Of a stretch of DNA of 64,000 nucleotides, positions 17,455-25,515 are shown piece by piece. Source of the DNA: Paraburkholderia sp. D15. Lineage in GTDB: Bacteria; Pseudomonadota; Gammaproteobacteria; Burkholderiales; Burkholderiaceae. The notes below the pieces were generated by a model. That model did not search any database. It was not told the origin of the DNA and worked only from the letters and a program-made list of their open reading frames with translations. A program made the translations under genes and the position numbers. The first letter of the stretch is position 1, and every line of letters begins with the position of its first letter. Location of the stretch: contig NZ_CP110395.1 in assembly GCF_029910215.1 (NCBI RefSeq), forward strand, positions 620,001 to 684,000. Reading direction: 5' to 3'.

Positions 17455-19335
17455 ATGCATCTGACTCTGACGAAGAAACTGGAAAACGACGGCTGGCTCG
17501 CGCGCGGCGTGATCGCCGCCGTCGATTGGGTGATGCATGGCGTGGGCGCGCTGGCCGCCTGCCTCGTGGTCGCCGAGACGGCGATTCTGCTGTGCGGCGT
17601 GATCTTTCGTTATGGACTCAACCAGCCGTTGATCTGGTCGGACGAACTCGCGTCGATCCTGTTCAGCTGGCTGGCGATGCTCGGGGCCGTGCTCGCGTTG
17701 CATCGCGGCGCGCACATGCGGCTCACCGCGATCGTCTCGCGGTTGCCGGCGAAATGGCGTGGCTGGCTCGAAGCGGTCAGCGCGTTGACGGTCTGCGCAT
17801 TCGTCGCGCTGATCATCACGCCGGCCATCGAGCACATGAATCTGCAGATGCCGGTCAGCACGCCCGCGCTGCAGGTGCCGGACGGCTGGCGCTGCGCGGC
17901 GTTGCCGGTCGGCGCGGTGCTGATGCTGCTGGCTTCGCTCGCGCGCATCGTCCGGGAAGTCAGCCCGGGGCAGTTCATCGGCGCGTTGCTGACGGCCGGC
18001 GCGATCGCCGCGGGATTGTGGATCGCGCAACCGGCGCTGCTCGCGCTCGGCAATCTCAACCTGATCGTGTTCTTCGTCGTGCTGGTGGGCTTGTGCGTGG
18101 CGGGTGGCGTGCCGATCGCCTTCAGCTTCGGCACCGCGACGCTCGCCTATCTGGTGATGATGACGCATGCGCCGCTGGGCGTGGTGGTGAGCCGCATGGA
18201 CGAGGGCATGGCGAACCTCGTATTGCTCGCGGTGCCGCTGTTCGTGCTGCTCGGCGCGTTGCTGGAGCTGAGCGGACTGGCGCGTTGTCTGATCGACTTC
18301 ATGGCCGCGTTGCTTGGCCATGTGCGTGGCGGTCTGCAGTACGTGCTGGTCGGCGCGATGTTTCTGGTGTCCGGCATCTCCGGCGCGAAAGCCGCCGACA
18401 TGGCGGCGATCGCACCCGCGTTGTTCCCCGAGATGCAACGGCGCGGCGCGAAACCCGAGGAACTGGTGGCGTTGCTGTCGTCCACTGGCGCGATGACCGA
18501 AACGATTCCGCCGAGCCTCGTGCTGATCACGATCGGCGCGGTCTGCGGCGTGTCGATCACCGCGCTGTTCGTGGGCGGAATCATGCCGGCGGTGATCGCG
18601 ACGATCGCGATCGGCTTCGTCTGCTGGCGGCGTGCGCGACACGAGCCGCCGAGCCACGCGACTCGCGCGCCGTTGCGCACGATCCTGCGCACCTTCGTGA
18701 TTGCGATTCCCGCGCTGGCGTTGCCGATGTTGATCCGCGTGGTGGTGATCGAAGGGGCGGCCACCGCGACCGAGGTGTCGACCATCGGTATCGCCTATAC
18801 GCTGATCGCGGGGGTGCTGTTGCATCTGTGCGGACGGCGTATCGAATGGCGGCGGATGTATGGCTTGCTGCTCGATACCGCGAGTCTGTCCGGCGCGATT
18901 CTGCTGATCATCGGTCTTGCCACCGCGATGGCGTGGGCGCTGACGCAGTCGGGCTTTTCCGCGTCGCTGGTGGCGGCGATGGAGCAGATGCCGGGCGGAC
19001 CGCGCGCGTTCCTGTGCGTATCGATCGTGCTGTTCGTGGTGCTGGGCAGCGTACTCGAAGGGATTCCCGCGATCGTGCTGTTCGGACCGCTGTTGTTTCC
19101 GGTGGCGCGGGCGCTCGGCATTCACGATGTTCACTACGCGATGGTGGTGATTCTGTCGATGGGGCTCGGTTTGTTCGCGCCGCCGATGGGAGTCGGTTTC
19201 TACGCGGCGTGCGCGATCGGCAAGGTGACGCCGGATCGCGTGATGGGACGCGTGTGGGGTTATCTCGGCGCGTTGTTTATTGCGTTGCTGGTGGTGGCGT
19301 TCGTGCCGTGGCTGTCGACGGGGTTTTTGAACTGA
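17455..19335 (+). CDS. TRAP transporter fused small and large permease subunit (DctQM)
   Basis: This 626-residue inner-membrane protein fuses the four-helix DctQ part (about 20-175; the motif 'FRYGLNQPLIWSDELASILFSWLAMLGAVLA' is DctQ-typical) to the DctM large subunit (about 185-626; 'SGISGAKAADMAAIAPALFPEM', 'PPSLVLITIGAVCGVSITALFVGG'). DctM is the ion-coupled transport subunit. Separate Q and M genes are more common; fusions are a known variant. It starts 7 bp after dctP, so the two are co-translated. It should import the ligand captured by the DctP protein using the sodium gradient. Confidence 0.88.
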   Translation: MHLTLTKKLENDGWLARGVIAAVDWVMHGVGALAACLVVAETAILLCGVIFRYGLNQPLIWSDELASILFSWLAMLGAVLALHRGAHMRLTAIVSRLPAKWRGWLEAVSALTVCAFVALIITPAIEHMNLQMPVSTPALQVPDGWRCAALPVGAVLMLLASLARIVREVSPGQFIGALLTAGAIAAGLWIAQPALLALGNLNLIVFFVVLVGLCVAGGVPIAFSFGTATLAYLVMMTHAPLGVVVSRMDEGMANLVLLAVPLFVLLGALLELSGLARCLIDFMAALLGHVRGGLQYVLVGAMFLVSGISGAKAADMAAIAPALFPEMQRRGAKPEELVALLSSTGAMTETIPPSLVLITIGAVCGVSITALFVGGIMPAVIATIAIGFVCWRRARHEPPSHATRAPLRTILRTFVIAIPALALPMLIRVVVIEGAATATEVSTIGIAYTLIAGVLLHLCGRRIEWRRMYGLLLDTASLSGAILLIIGLATAMAWALTQSGFSASLVAAMEQMPGGPRAFLCVSIVLFVVLGSVLEGIPAIVLFGPLLFPVARALGIHDVHYAMVVILSMGLGLFAPPMGVGFYAACAIGKVTPDRVMGRVWGYLGALFIALLVVAFVPWLSTGFLN

Positions 19336-19399
19336 CAGTGCTTTGGACGCAGGCTGTTTTTATTTCTTCACGCGGTTTTTACACATTCGAGAGTTCGCT

Positions 19400-20200
19400 G
19401 TGAATCTGAATACCGATGTTTCTCGTCCTGACCGTTCTCCTCTTGCTCATCCGCGCGTTGCGCTGGTTACTGGCGGCGGCGCTGGTATTGGCGCGGCTAT
19501 TTCGCAGCAGTTGGCGGAAGCGGGGCATATCGTTTTTATCGGCGATATCAATGCGCATGCCGCGGAGGATCTTGCCGGTGCGCTGTGCGCGGCGGGGCAC
19601 GAGGCTTACGCTGTGCAGCTTGACGTGTCCGCGCCGGCTTCGATCGATGCGGCGTTCGATGCGATCGAAAGCCAGTTTGGGCGTTGCGACATTCTGGTCA
19701 ATAACGCGGGGATCGCCAAGACGTTTTCGTTTCTTGAGTATCCGGTCGAGCATTGGCGGAAGGTGTTCGATGTGAATGTCACCGGGCCAATGCTGTGCGG
19801 GCAGCGGGCGGCCAGACTGATGCGGCGCAATGGGTGGGGGAGGATTGTGAATATTGCGTCGGTGAGCGGGTTGCGGGCGAGTTCGGGGAGGACGGCGTAT
19901 GGGACGTCGAAGGCTGCCGTGGTGGGGCTGACGCGGCAGATGGCGATTGAACTGGCCGAATATGGGATTACGACTAATGGCGTGGCGCCTGGGCCTGTTG
20001 ATACGCCTATGACCGTTGATCTGCATTCGCAGGTGGCCAGGGATAATTACACGCGGGCGGTGCCGGCTAAACGGTATGGGGTTCCTGCGGAGATTGCTGC
20101 TGTTGTGCAGTTTCTTTGCTCTGAGCAGGCTTCTTATGTTAATGGGCAGACTGTGCCGGTTGATGGGGGGTTTATGGCGGCTGGGGTTTTGGAGATTTGA
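19400..20200 (+). CDS. Short-chain dehydrogenase/reductase
   Basis: This 266-residue classical SDR has the NAD(P) motif TGGGAGIG, NNAG, Ser in NIASVSG and the catalytic YGTSK. It probably oxidises an alcohol or reduces a keto group in the same pathway as the TRAP/thiolase genes, and follows dctQM with a 64-bp gap. The GTG at 19400 (GAGAG nearby) is chosen; a TTG at 19343 would add residues unlike the family. Base use is unusual: the 3' half is G+T-rich with many T- and G-ending codons, unlike the GC3-rich genes before it, and this drift continues into the flank of the inverted-repeat element. The protein itself looks intact. Confidence 0.82.
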   Translation: MNLNTDVSRPDRSPLAHPRVALVTGGGAGIGAAISQQLAEAGHIVFIGDINAHAAEDLAGALCAAGHEAYAVQLDVSAPASIDAAFDAIESQFGRCDILVNNAGIAKTFSFLEYPVEHWRKVFDVNVTGPMLCGQRAARLMRRNGWGRIVNIASVSGLRASSGRTAYGTSKAAVVGLTRQMAIELAEYGITTNGVAPGPVDTPMTVDLHSQVARDNYTRAVPAKRYGVPAEIAAVVQFLCSEQASYVNGQTVPVDGGFMAAGVLEI

Positions 20201-20202
20201 GG

Positions 20203-20229
20203 GTTTGGGGTTGGGTTTGGGTTTGGTCT
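20203..20229 (+). repeat. G-quadruplex-type GGGTTT/GGGGTT tract after the SDR stop
   Basis: Just after the SDR stop the plus strand carries four or more G-runs of three or four, separated by two or three T (for example GGGTTTGGGGTTGGG). The plus strand is G-rich and points into the inverted-repeat element; a mirror-image tract lies on the other side (21745-21775). Confidence 0.55.
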
Positions 20230-20244
20230 TGGTTGTTTTCTGTT

Positions 20245-20476
20245 TTGGCCTTTCCTTGTTGTCTTAGTGGTCTATTAGCGTCGCCCCTGTGCGGGGCAGG
20301 CACTTACTTTCTTTGCCGCCGCAAAGAAAGTAAGCAAAGAAAGCGGCTTCACACCGCTAATTCTTAAGCGGAGCCCTCGCACAGTACCGGTAGTGGTGCA
20401 TCTGGAATCTGTGTTCTCGCACACTCCGCGTTCGTGACACAGCAGTCATTCCTCCCGCGACGCTGCGCGCGCCGTG
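20245..20476 (+). repeat. Left inverted repeat arm with internal hairpins
   Basis: The arm contains a 5-bp GC hairpin (GCCCC/GGGGC at 20283-20297) and a perfect 14-bp stem CTTACTTTCTTTGC (20303-20316)/GCAAAGAAAGTAAG (20321-20334) around CGCC. From memory, this sequence type recurs in Paraburkholderia chromosomes as an intergenic repeat. Confidence 0.8.
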
Positions 20477-20774
20477 GCGGTCGGCCTGACGGGATGCCGG
20501 TCATCTTGGTCGCTTTTTTCGTGAAACCTCTTTGGAGACCTGCGAAGATTCAGTTGGCATTGCTGATTTCGTGGAAATCTGACACCTGCGTTGGGAAATT
20601 TCGGAAATGCGGCCGACGCGCACTATTTAGCTCGGTCGAGTGATCACCTCAACAAGCCCACGTCTTAGACTCGTTTTGTCGTGCACGTCACGACGACAGG
20701 TTTAGCAGCCTGACAAACGTATCGCCCCGCAGGTTTGCTCATGCAGATGTGCGGCTGCCGTTGCACGTCTCATT
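20477..20774. other. Interior of the inverted-repeat element upstream of the RNA candidate
   Basis: This 298-bp interior stretch holds no convincing gene. It has a hairpin GTCGTG-CACGT-CACGAC near 20678-20694 and the C4-complementary site at 20695-20710. A 69-codon open frame that begins in the left arm at 20434 shows no start signal or protein-like composition. Confidence 0.4.
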
Positions 20775-20872
20775 ACATTGGGCGGGCCTTGGTGGGGGAG
20801 CCTCGCGGCTCGCCGGTTTTTGGTGATACGTACCGGTCTGCTAATCCCGTCAATGTGCCCGCTCACCCATTT
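20775..20872 (+). ncRNA. C4-like antisense RNA candidate
   Basis: The fold resembles phage P1/P4-type C4 antisense RNA. An outer stem joins GCGGGC (about 20782) to GCCCGC (about 20857). A tetraloop hairpin GAGCC-TCGC-GGCTC lies at about 20798-20811. CCGGT/ACCGG arms then lead into GGTCTGCTAATCCC (20835-20848) and a CACCCA-containing tail. Upstream, GACAGGTTTAGCAGCC (20695-20710) is complementary to 20835-20851 with 13 of 16 pairs, including seven in a row, as expected for an a1-type target site. The assignment is from remembered motif structure, not a covariance search. Confidence 0.45.
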
Positions 20873-20917
20873 TTGAAGTGATGCTGGGCGATCTGAGTAA
20901 GAGATGGGAGATCGCAG

Positions 20918-21364
20918 ATGAGTAAGACGTCGAAGAAAGCTCGATCGGGGGGTAGAGGGCGTACGCCTGTTGATGGGGATCAATACGAGAGGCTGGCGTT
21001 ATCGGCGTTTCGGCTTATTGAGCGTCATGGTGAGCAATTGGAGAATTTGTTGACGTTGGCGACGTCGATCTACCAGAACCCAGCGACGACGATGGATGAG
21101 CGAGCGCGACAAAGGACGTTGTTGGGTTTATGGATAGAAACGGGCGAAGCGTACCGACGCGAAGTGGACGTCGACCGTGAGTTGTACGGCATTATTGCGC
21201 TGGATGCGCGAGGCGTTCCGCAGACGCAATTGACTGCACGCTACGCGACGAAATTGCTGGCGAAGGCGGCATCAGAAAATGGCGCTACGGCGAGCACATC
21301 GCCGGGGCCGAGCCGCCGAACCCGCTCAAAAATTCCGACGCGCCGCACGGCGACGGCGCACTAA
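20918..21364 (+). CDS. Hypothetical protein inside the inverted-repeat element
   Basis: This 148-residue protein is not one I can assign. It starts with a Lys/Arg/Gly-rich segment (residues 1-16), followed by a predicted helical region (about 20-115; 'ERLALSAFRLIERHGEQLENLLTLATSIYQNP', 'LGLWIETGEAYRREV') and ends in a basic, low-complexity tail (120-148). It has a Shine-Dalgarno GGGAG seven bases before the ATG and lies just downstream of the C4-like RNA candidate, so its expression may be controlled by that RNA. There is no transposase, nuclease or toxin motif. Codon use is less GC-rich than the flanking chromosome. It could be a phage-satellite remnant gene or the cargo of the element. Confidence 0.65.
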   Translation: MSKTSKKARSGGRGRTPVDGDQYERLALSAFRLIERHGEQLENLLTLATSIYQNPATTMDERARQRTLLGLWIETGEAYRREVDVDRELYGIIALDARGVPQTQLTARYATKLLAKAASENGATASTSPGPSRRTRSKIPTRRTATAH

Positions 21365-21404
21365 AAGAGATTCGCAAAGCGAACCCGCGCCCCCAGCGCT
21401 GGCG

Positions 21405-21636
21405 CACGGCGCGCGCAGCGTCGCCGGAGGAATGACTGCTGTGTCACGAACGCGGAATGTGCGAGAACGCAGATTCCAGATGCACCACTACGGGGACTGT
21501 GCGAGGGCTCCGCTTAAGAATTAGCGGTGTGAAGCCGCTTTCTTTGCTTACTTTCTTTGCGGCGGCAAAGAAAGTAAGTGCCTGCCCCGCACAGGGGCGA
21601 CGCTAATAGACCACTAAGACAACAAGGAAAGGCCAA
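21405..21636 (-). repeat. Right inverted repeat arm
   Basis: This is the reverse-complement copy of the left arm, with the long stem at 21547-21578 around GGCG. Differences from the left arm are single substitutions, about five in 232. Its outer end (GGAAAGGCCAA) abuts the C-rich 3' flank of pqiC. Confidence 0.8.
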
Positions 21637-21689
21637 CCCCATCAGTCAAACCACCAAAGCGCCGCACAGGCAAAAAAAAGCCTCCAACT

Positions 21690-22430
21690 TCAACCCCCAT
21701 CAGCACCTGCAGAAGGACACCCCGGCACAACAACCTGCGAAGCCTTCCCAACCCCAACCCCAACCCCAACCCCCCGCCCTTGCGAATCCACACCACGCGA
21801 AGCCGCAACCATCCCCCGCACAGCCCCAGCAACCTGCATGGAGATTTGCATCAAAGCCTTCCGATGCCCGTCAACGACGGAGTCATAAGACCCACCGACA
21901 GGTTGACTCACAACACTCCGGCAAGTCATGACAGCCCCACTCCGCACAGCCCGAACACTCCAGACCGCGTCAATAAGCGCATGTGACCCAGGCCACGACT
22001 CAAACCGCTGCACATTCATGCTCACGCGATAAACCGGCACCCCATCCGCGCGAGCGGTCCCATACACATCGATGGTATTGAGCTGCTGCGTCAGATTCGT
22101 CGACAAAGCCCGCCGAATCTCATCCCCCGGCAACGAAGCCCAGCGCTGCTCTTCAAGCACCTTGACCTGCGTCGGCCCCGTCTGCACAACCAGTTGATTC
22201 TTGGCGACCGCCGGCGGCACATCCACCGGCGCGACCTCGATCAACCAGCCCGGCGCAGCCGAACTCCGGACCGTAGCCGCCCCCGTCGCCCCAGCATCGC
22301 CCAACGTATAAAACCGGCTAGCCGGCGACGAACACCCCGTCGCCGCCAACACCATTCCGGCCAAAGCGCCAACACCAACGACCCCGCGCACAAACCCGCG
22401 CGTCGAGCGGGAAAGCCGGTCAAACATCAT
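21690..22430 (-). CDS. pqiC: PqiC-type outer-membrane lipoprotein with C-terminal extension
   Basis: This 246-residue lipoprotein belongs to the PqiC/YmbA (DUF330) family, the outer-membrane partner of the PqiB MCE tunnel that moves lipids across the envelope. The signal peptide ends in the lipobox LAATGC (Cys near 33), followed by SSPASRFYTLG, a family signature. The start overlaps the pqiB stop by four bases. The family normally ends near 190-200 residues. Here about 45 residues follow, including a Gly-Val repeat (GVGVGVGVG) encoded by a telomere-like TTGGGG tract. The tail is probably non-functional sequence drift next to the inverted-repeat element, but the core is intact. Confidence 0.82.
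   Translation of the reverse strand: MMFDRLSRSTRGFVRGVVGVGALAGMVLAATGCSSPASRFYTLGDAGATGAATVRSSAAPGWLIEVAPVDVPPAVAKNQLVVQTGPTQVKVLEEQRWASLPGDEIRRALSTNLTQQLNTIDVYGTARADGVPVYRVSMNVQRFESWPGSHALIDAVWSVRAVRSGAVMTCRSVVSQPVGGSYDSVVDGHRKALMQISMQVAGAVRGMVAASRGVDSQGRGVGVGVGVGKASQVVVPGCPSAGADGG
21745..21777 (-). repeat. Telomere-like (TTGGGG)n tract inside the pqiC 3' end
   Basis: The minus strand reads GGGGTTGGGGTTGGGGTTGGG and more, at least four G-runs of four, a strong G-quadruplex motif within the coding strand of pqiC. It encodes the Gly-Val repeat of the C-terminal extension and faces the element, mirroring 20203-20229. Confidence 0.65.
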
Positions 22431-24088
22431 GGTTTATCTCCTGTTTTACCGCGCAACAGCGACTCGGGATGACGCTCCAGATAATCCGACAACGCATTCA
22501 GCGACTGCAACGTCCGCGTCAATTCCTGCAACGCCTGATGCACGTCCGACTGCAACGGCGAATCCTGCTGCAACGTCGCCTCGGCCGAACCGAACGTCTG
22601 CTTCGCCGCCGCCAGCGTGTCCCGCGCCTGCGGCACCACTTCCTTGTCGAGTCGCGTGAACAACTGATCCGCGTTCTTCAACGCGCTGTTCAGGTTGTCG
22701 CCAATCTGGTCGAACGGCACCTTGTCGAGCTTCTTCGCAATGTCCGCCACCTGCAGTTGCAGCTCGTCGAGCGTGTTCGGGATCGTCGGCAGCTCAAGCG
22801 GATCGCTCGTCACGTCGACCGTCGCCGGCGCCGCCTTCGGGAACATGTCCAACGCCACGTACAACTGGCTCGTGATCAGATTGCCGGTGCGCAACTGGCC
22901 ACGCAAACCGTGCTTGACCAGTTGCTGCAGCAAGGTCTGACCCGCGAGCGTGCCCGGTGCCGGCGCCGTTTCGCGGAAGCGCTTGCCGAGCCGGTCCGGA
23001 TACAGATTCATCGTCACCGGCATCGTGAAGTTGCGCGTCTTCGGGTCGTAATCGATGTTGATGTTCGTCACCTGTCCCAGCACGATGCCGCGGAAATCGA
23101 CCGGCGCGCCGACCGACAGACCACGCAGCGACTGATTGAAATTCATCACCACGCGCAACGGCACACCGTCCGGCTCGCGCATCGCGTCGGCTTCGTCCGA
23201 ACCCAGCCGGAACGTCATGTTGTTCGGCGCCTGCGCGCCCACGCCCTGGCCCGGCGGCGACTGGAACGACAAACCGCCGACGATCACCGTCGCCAGCGAC
23301 TGCGTATTCAGCTTGAAGCCGCTCGAATCGAGCCGCAGATCGACGCCGCTCGCATGCCACCAGCGCGAGTTCGTGCCGACGTACTGGTCGAACGGCGCGG
23401 ACACGAACACCTGCATCGTCACGCCAGTGCCGTCCTTGTCGAGCGAGAAGCCCACGACCTGGCCGACCTGCACGCGCCGGTAGAAAATCGGCGAGCCGAT
23501 GTCGATCGAACCGAGCGAATCGCCGTGCAGGATGAACTGGTGACCCTTCTGGTCGCCAGTGATCGGCGGCGGCGTTTCGAGGCCGACGAAGTTCTTTTCG
23601 GTATCCGGCGAATGGCCGGCGTCCGCGCCGATATACGCGCCGGACAGCAGCGTGGTCAAGCCCGACACGCCGCTCGCGCCGACCCGCGGACGCACCACCC
23701 AGAAGCGCGAGTCCTTGACCGCGAAGTCCTCGCCTTCCTTGGTCAACTGCACCTGCACCAGCACGTGCGACAGATCCTTCGACAGCGTGATGGTCTTCAC
23801 CGAGCCGACGTCGACGTCCTTGTACTTGACCTTGGTCTTGCCGGGTTCGAGACCCTCGGCGCTGATGAAGCTGATGGTGATGGTCGGACCTTTCTCGGTC
23901 ACCGACTTGATCACCAGCGCGATGCCAATCAGCGCGGCGATCAGCGGAATCACCCAGACGAGTGACGGCAGCCAGCGGCTGCGCGGCTCGATGTCGGGGT
24001 CCGGGAGTTGAGGCGGCAGCTTCGGTCCGTTCGAATCGCTGCGCGGCGCCTCATCGGAAGCGGGCGTCGGTCCTTGCGGGCTAGTCAT
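22427..24088 (-). CDS. pqiB: PqiB, triple-MCE intermembrane lipid transport protein
   Basis: This 553-residue protein is anchored by one transmembrane helix (about 42-63) and has three MCE/MlaD domains (about 65-155, 185-285 and 310-400, each with a 'VKYKDVDVGSVKTI', 'FYRRVQVGQVVGF' or 'DFRGIVLGQVTNI' core). A long coiled-coil needle (about 440-545) follows. In E. coli, PqiB hexamers form a tunnel from the inner to the outer membrane. The start overlaps the pqiA2 stop by eight bases and the stop overlaps pqiC, so the operon is tightly coupled. Confidence 0.9.
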   Translation of the reverse strand: MTSPQGPTPASDEAPRSDSNGPKLPPQLPDPDIEPRSRWLPSLVWVIPLIAALIGIALVIKSVTEKGPTITISFISAEGLEPGKTKVKYKDVDVGSVKTITLSKDLSHVLVQVQLTKEGEDFAVKDSRFWVVRPRVGASGVSGLTTLLSGAYIGADAGHSPDTEKNFVGLETPPPITGDQKGHQFILHGDSLGSIDIGSPIFYRRVQVGQVVGFSLDKDGTGVTMQVFVSAPFDQYVGTNSRWWHASGVDLRLDSSGFKLNTQSLATVIVGGLSFQSPPGQGVGAQAPNNMTFRLGSDEADAMREPDGVPLRVVMNFNQSLRGLSVGAPVDFRGIVLGQVTNINIDYDPKTRNFTMPVTMNLYPDRLGKRFRETAPAPGTLAGQTLLQQLVKHGLRGQLRTGNLITSQLYVALDMFPKAAPATVDVTSDPLELPTIPNTLDELQLQVADIAKKLDKVPFDQIGDNLNSALKNADQLFTRLDKEVVPQARDTLAAAKQTFGSAEATLQQDSPLQSDVHQALQELTRTLQSLNALSDYLERHPESLLRGKTGDKP

Positions 24089-24731
24089 GATCGGGGTCCT
24101 GAGGTTTTTGGGTACGGCTTTCCACGTTGTCCCAGATGAGCCGTGGATCGAATTGCATGGATGCCATCATCGTCAGAATCACCACGCAGCCGAACGCGAT
24201 CGCGCCGGGTCCGGCCGTGATGACGGCAAGCGACTTGAAGCGCACCAGCGCCACGGTCAGCGTGACGACGAACACGTCGAGCATCGACCAGCGGCCGATG
24301 CGCTCGACCATCCGGTACAGCGTGGTGCGTTGCTCCGGCCGCCAGCGCGAGCGGCGCTGCGCGGTGATGGTGAGCAGCGCGAGCACGCTCAGCTTGAGCA
24401 TCGGCACCATGATGCTGGCGATGAACACGATGACCGCGAGCGGCCAGTCGCCCGAGGTCCAGAAGTACACGACGCCGCTCATGATGGTGTCGTCCTCGGA
24501 CCCGAGCAGCGAAGCGGTGTGCATCACCGGCAGCAGGTTCGCGGGAATATACAGCAGCGCGGCGGCGATCAGCAGCGCCCATGTGCGCATCAGGCTGTCC
24601 CGGTTGCGCGAGTGCAGGCGCGCGCCGCAGCGTCCGCAGTGCTGCGGCGTGACCGAACGGATGCGCGGCTCGACCCGGCCGCATGCGTGGCAGCTCAGGA
24701 GGCCGGCGCGTTTCGCGGTGATGTATTTCAT
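24081..24731 (-). CDS. pqiA: PqiA C-terminal-half membrane protein (pqiA2)
   Basis: This 216-residue inner-membrane protein corresponds to the second half of E. coli PqiA. A zinc-ribbon-like pair (CHAC, then CGRCG) comes first, then four hydrophobic segments (about 48-68, 90-115, 145-165 and 175-195). It works with PqiB and PqiC in envelope lipid handling. The ATG at 24731 is preferred because AAGGA lies ten bases upstream; a GTG at 24749 would overlap the preceding gene. In E. coli the two halves are one 417-residue protein, whereas here they are separate genes, a known arrangement in Burkholderia. Confidence 0.85.
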   Translation of the reverse strand: MKYITAKRAGLLSCHACGRVEPRIRSVTPQHCGRCGARLHSRNRDSLMRTWALLIAAALLYIPANLLPVMHTASLLGSEDDTIMSGVVYFWTSGDWPLAVIVFIASIMVPMLKLSVLALLTITAQRRSRWRPEQRTTLYRMVERIGRWSMLDVFVVTLTVALVRFKSLAVITAGPGAIAFGCVVILTMMASMQFDPRLIWDNVESRTQKPQDPDHD

Positions 24732-24738
24732 CGCGGGC

Positions 24739-25515
24739 TCATCCTTCACGGGGCGTCGGCGGCGCCGGCGAGAGGCCGGGCGGCAACGCGTCGCCCGTCG
24801 CGGGGTGGTCGGCGTCGCGTATCTCGGGCGGCGCGGGCGGGCCGGCCTGCGTGTTGACGGCCACCGCCGCGCTATCGGCGGAGGTGCGCGGCAGCGGACG
24901 CTGGCCGAGGTCGCCGAGTTCGTCGGCGAGGTCCCACAGAATGCGCGGGTCGAACGTGACGACCACCGCGAACATCAGCGTGAGCACGCCGAACGCGAAC
25001 AGCGCGGCTTCGGGAATCACGCGCGCGAGGCTCACCATCTTCACGATCGTGATGAGCACGCCGAGCATGAAGACTTCGATCATCCCCCACGGCCGCACGA
25101 ACTGGATCGCGCGCAACACGCGATTGAAGCCGGCGGGCACATAGCCCGCGCGCAACGGGATCAGCACGTACAGCAGCGCGACGAGTTCGGTCAGCGGAAA
25201 CAGGATGGTCGAGCAGAACACCATCACGGCGACGATCTGCATGTCCTCGCCCCACAGCGCGACCAGCGCGCCGAACAGCGTGGTCTGCGAGGTGATGCCG
25301 TTGGTTTCCAGTTCGACGATCGGAAAACCCTGCGCGATCAGGAAGGTGATCAGCGCGGCCAGCGTCATCGCGCTGATCTTGTCGAGCCGGCGCGAAACGC
25401 CGCGATACAGCGTCGCGCCGCAGCGCGGACAGCGCGCGGACGTGCGCCCGACAAGCCGGGGCTTGCGGAACAGCGTATCGCATTCATGGCACGCGATCAG
25501 GTTGTCATGTTCCAT
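24739..25515 (-). CDS. pqiA: PqiA N-terminal-half membrane protein (pqiA1)
   Basis: This 258-residue protein corresponds to the first half of PqiA: a zinc-ribbon pair (CHEC and CPRCG, residues 9-35) followed by four membrane spans (about 50-70, 90-120, 135-160 and 165-190), then a Pro/Ala-rich cytoplasmic tail that E. coli PqiA lacks. It is the first gene of the minus-strand pqiA1-pqiA2-pqiB-pqiC operon, with seven bases to the next start. It probably forms the inner-membrane part of the lipid transporter with pqiA2. Confidence 0.85.
   Translation of the reverse strand: MEHDNLIACHECDTLFRKPRLVGRTSARCPRCGATLYRGVSRRLDKISAMTLAALITFLIAQGFPIVELETNGITSQTTLFGALVALWGEDMQIVAVMVFCSTILFPLTELVALLYVLIPLRAGYVPAGFNRVLRAIQFVRPWGMIEVFMLGVLITIVKMVSLARVIPEAALFAFGVLTLMFAVVVTFDPRILWDLADELGDLGQRPLPRTSADSAAVAVNTQAGPPAPPEIRDADHPATGDALPPGLSPAPPTPREG

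Larger units (their letters stand above)
20245..21636. mobile_element. 1.39-kb element bounded by 232-bp inverted repeats, no transposase
   Basis: Two arms of 232 bp (20245-20476 and 21405-21636) are inverted copies differing at about five positions and without gaps. They bracket about 930 bp that hold a structured RNA candidate and a 148-codon ORF of lower GC. The element sits exactly between the convergent SDR and pqiC genes. No transposase or obvious target duplication is present, so if mobile it would be non-autonomous (MITE-like). The hairpins in the arms would also stop transcription from both flanking genes. Confidence 0.6.

Noticed and set aside
16468..19134. 888-codon minus-strand open frame opposite the TRAP genes
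   Set aside because: His/Arg/Gln-rich shadow of the hydrophobic plus-strand permease; no start signal.
20434..20643. 69-codon open frame starting in the left repeat arm
   Set aside because: No ribosome site, GTG start inside the repeat and no protein-like composition.
20245..21636. Insertion sequence
   Set aside because: No transposase or DDE-type motif in any frame and no visible target duplication, so it is called only a repeat-bounded element.
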